Positions 61,950-64,000 of a DNA stretch of 64,000 bases are shown in pieces. Position 1 is the first letter of the stretch, and each line of letters starts with the position of its first letter. The stretch covers positions 434,001 through 498,000 of the forward strand of contig NZ_CP018812.1 of assembly GCF_001922345.1 (NCBI RefSeq). The letters are read 5' to 3'. The stretch is from Paraburkholderia sp. SOS3. GTDB lineage: Bacteria > Pseudomonadota > Gammaproteobacteria > Burkholderiales > Burkholderiaceae. The position numbers were made by a program, and so were the translations under genes. The notes beneath the pieces were generated by a model. The model made no database searches and was not told the origin of the DNA. It saw only the letters and a program-made list of their open reading frames with translations.

Positions 61950-63494
61950 TCATGACTGTCCGTCGTTGCCGCCCGGCGCAATCAGCCCCGAGCGGTGTTG
62001 CTTGCCCCAGGACTTGCTGCCGCGCAGGAAATGAAACCAGCCGAGCACGGCCCCGGTGTGCCGCAGCAGTTGGAACGTGAACGGCTCGGCGATCGCCGCG
62101 GCCGTCGCCGACCACAGACTCGATCCGGCGCGCAGCCCGGTCCAGCGTCGATACAGGTGGATGCTCCAGATATAGAACGCGAGATCGAGCGCGGTCTTCA
62201 GGAAGATCACGCTGAAGATCGAAACGACAATCGCGCCGTGGCCGCCGAACAGGAACGCGAGCAGCAGCGCGAACGCCGTCAGCCCGTAGACCGGCTGCAT
62301 CGTATCGAATGCCTTGACCGGCAGCATGAGCATGCCGAGCGTGCCGTAGCGACGATTGCCGGTCATGTCGCGATTCCAGTATTGCGTTTCGAGGAAGCCG
62401 GCGAACCAGCGGCGCCGTTGCCGCAGGAAGCTCGCGAGCGTATCGGGCGCGTCGGTCTGCGCGTGCGCGTCGCCGACCACGCGGACGTCCCAGTCGAGCC
62501 CGCGGTCCACCGAATAGCGGCGCAGCCGATGGATCAGCTCGTAGTCTTCGACGAGGCACTGTCCGTCGAAGCCGCCGACCGCGACCAGCGCCTCGCGCCG
62601 GAACGACGCGAAGGCGCCCGACACGAGCAGCAGGCTATCCGCGCGCATCCATGCAAAACGCGAGATGAAGTTGCGCATGTACTCGTACGTCTGGAACCAC
62701 TGGAACAGGCGACCGCCAACCGACTTGCTGCAGATCGGCACCAGAATGCCGGTCGCCGCCACGAGCGTCCCGCTCGCCGCGAATGCCGCGCGCATTGCGC
62801 GTGTCGCGTCGGGTGCGAGCAGCGTGTCCGCGTCGACGGTCATCACCGTTTCGGTCGTCATCCGATCGATCGCGGCGTTCAGCGCGCGCGCCTTGCCGCC
62901 GTGCGGCAGACGCAGCCAGTACAGATTCGGATAACGCCTGCTCGGCGCGCTCAGTTCGCCGAGCTCGGGTGTTGCGAGACCGTAGCGCGTGGTCAGCAAT
63001 GTTTCGGTGCCGTCGGAAGAACCATCGTCGGCAATGATGATCTGCGCAGGCCCGTCGACCTGTTCGAGCAATGCGGCAAGCGTCACGGGCAGCACGGCCG
63101 CCTCGTTATGCGACGCAACGATGACACCCATCGCGGGCAAGCACCGCGCACCCGCCTCCGATAGCCCGGTTGCCGCGTTCGACGACATCATGCGCTGCGC
63201 GAGCGGCCACGACTTTATCGTGACGAAGAACAGCAGCAGCGTGTCGTAAACCACGTACGCAATGCCGGTTGCCCAAGCCACCACGCCATGCAGAAAGAAC
63301 GCGCGCGCAAACAGCAGCACCCACAGCGCCGTAACGCCGCCGTGAATCAGCCGGCCCGCCCAGGTCGCCGGCTGCGGCGTGATGCGTGGCGACACTGCAG
63401 CAAGCGCGTCTTCGAGCGAATGCTTAGTCGTACTGGCAGTGCGCTCGGCCTGCGCTTGCGGCGCCTGCGGTTCGATTACGACGTCTGCACACAT
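61950..63494 (-). CDS. Processive family-2 glycosyltransferase
   Basis: A 514-residue membrane glycosyltransferase. The start at 63494 overlaps the cytochrome stop by one base (TGATG). Residues 1-50 precede two membrane helices. The GT-A core has VIVASHNEAAVLP, IIADDGSSDGTE, the nucleotide-sugar DxD in MTVDADTLL, the acceptor-site VEDYEL and the processivity motif QRRRW. Several helices follow. This arrangement is that of hyaluronan/cellulose/poly-GlcNAc synthases; the polymer formed is unknown. Codes for no partner PilZ domain. Confidence 0.92.
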   Translation of the reverse strand: MCADVVIEPQAPQAQAERTASTTKHSLEDALAAVSPRITPQPATWAGRLIHGGVTALWVLLFARAFFLHGVVAWATGIAYVVYDTLLLFFVTIKSWPLAQRMMSSNAATGLSEAGARCLPAMGVIVASHNEAAVLPVTLAALLEQVDGPAQIIIADDGSSDGTETLLTTRYGLATPELGELSAPSRRYPNLYWLRLPHGGKARALNAAIDRMTTETVMTVDADTLLAPDATRAMRAAFAASGTLVAATGILVPICSKSVGGRLFQWFQTYEYMRNFISRFAWMRADSLLLVSGAFASFRREALVAVGGFDGQCLVEDYELIHRLRRYSVDRGLDWDVRVVGDAHAQTDAPDTLASFLRQRRRWFAGFLETQYWNRDMTGNRRYGTLGMLMLPVKAFDTMQPVYGLTAFALLLAFLFGGHGAIVVSIFSVIFLKTALDLAFYIWSIHLYRRWTGLRAGSSLWSATAAAIAEPFTFQLLRHTGAVLGWFHFLRGSKSWGKQHRSGLIAPGGNDGQS

Positions 63495-64000
63495 CAAGGC
63501 ACCATCCGTTTGATGACCGAATGCCGATCCAGCCACTGATGCTTCAACGCACCGCCGACGTGCATCGCGAGCAACGCATAAAGCGCGTAGCCGAACCATG
63601 CGTGCACCGTGCCGAGCTTGTCGTGGAGATGGAGCCGTTCCTTGACGGCAGGATCGATATTCATGATGAAGCCGATCCGCGGCCATTCGAAAAGGTGGAA
63701 ATACTGCATCGGATGCGTCGCCGCGTCCTTCCATGCGGAATCGTGCGCCCAGCCGGAAAGCGGCAAACCGATCATCAGCAGATACAGCAGGAAATGCGCA
63801 ACATGCGCGGCCATCCGTTCCCACGCCGGAAACTCGTTCGGCAACGGCGGCGGCTTATGCGAGACGCGCCACAAAATGCGTAACAGCGCGAGACCAAGCA
63901 CCGTGATGCCGATCGACTTATGCGTATCGATGACCGGTCGCACCCAATCGTCGGGCAGCGAATCGGCGCTCAAGCCCAGCACGACATTGCAGATGATCAA
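63494..64000 (-). CDS. Cytochrome b561 (5' end cut by window edge)
   Basis: The 168 residues seen lack the true N-terminus. They show DTHKSIGITVLGLALLRILWR, FLLYLLMIGLPLSGW and the last helix VHAWFGYALYALLAMHVGGALKHQ, whose His residues act as axial haem ligands in the b561 family. It is a two-haem inner-membrane electron carrier oxidising ubiquinol or passing electrons to superoxide. It is coupled by TGATG overlap to the glycosyltransferase. Confidence 0.9.
   Translation of the reverse strand: MIICNVVLGLSADSLPDDWVRPVIDTHKSIGITVLGLALLRILWRVSHKPPPLPNEFPAWERMAAHVAHFLLYLLMIGLPLSGWAHDSAWKDAATHPMQYFHLFEWPRIGFIMNIDPAVKERLHLHDKLGTVHAWFGYALYALLAMHVGGALKHQWLDRHSVIKRMVP

Noticed and set aside
1..64000. 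CRISPR arrays, rRNA, tRNA and insertion sequences
   Set aside because: No regularly spaced repeats, rRNA core sequences, cloverleaf genes or transposase-like ORFs were found on reading through.

Overview
The window reads as a chromosomal segment of a high-GC betaproteobacterium of the Burkholderiaceae, probably Paraburkholderia, Caballeronia or a relative. The grounds are high GC, a DUF4148 secreted protein, a trimeric porin of the Burkholderia type, a NodT/EmrA/EmrB efflux operon with MarR regulators, and codon use dominated by G/C at third positions. No rRNA, tRNA, CRISPR array, integrase or transposase was seen.

Layout. 1-2.6 kb: small secreted proteins, a lipoprotein and a MarC membrane protein. 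2.6-8.3 kb: a tripartite drug-efflux operon (outer-membrane lipoprotein, EmrA-like, EmrB-like) behind two tandem MarR paralogues; four copies of a TCAGATAT-like element lie in its intergenic gaps. 8.3-11.3 kb: divergent norR and hmp (nitric-oxide sensing and detoxification), with three GT-N7-AC sites and a -24/-12 promoter.

11.8-39.9 kb is the notable region: a complete sixteen-gene extracellular contractile injection system (eCIS) in the same order as afp1-afp16 of the Serratia antifeeding prophage, all on the minus strand from 39827 down to 21029. It encodes tube, three sheaths, second tube protein, DUF5908 protein, LysM adaptor, VgrG-like spike, gp25 wedge, tip, two large baseplate proteins, a collar-type fibre, tape measure, AAA+ ATPase and terminator. 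Converging on it, 39 bp past the last gene, is one uninterrupted 3,044-codon ORF. It has a polar N-terminus, hydrophobic segments, an RRKR site, four tandem repeats of about 130 residues and patchy low GC. I propose it as the cargo toxin; no known catalytic motif was recognised, so it may be undescribed.

40.1-48.1 kb: an NCS1 permease and a divergent carbohydrate-uptake locus (RpiR regulator, ABC ATPase, SDR dehydrogenase; then binding protein and two permeases). 48.2-53 kb: an MFS exporter, SDR, GNAT and a serine hydrolase of the chloroperoxidase type. 53.2-58.1 kb: an ECF42-type sigma factor with two DGPF (YCII) proteins and three VOC proteins. Two of these genes are preceded by matching TGTCGA-N17-CGTCGT promoters, suggesting one sigma-controlled regulon. 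58.7-64 kb: porin, SRPBCC protein, Rieske oxygenase, processive GT2 glycosyltransferase and a cytochrome b561 cut by the window edge.
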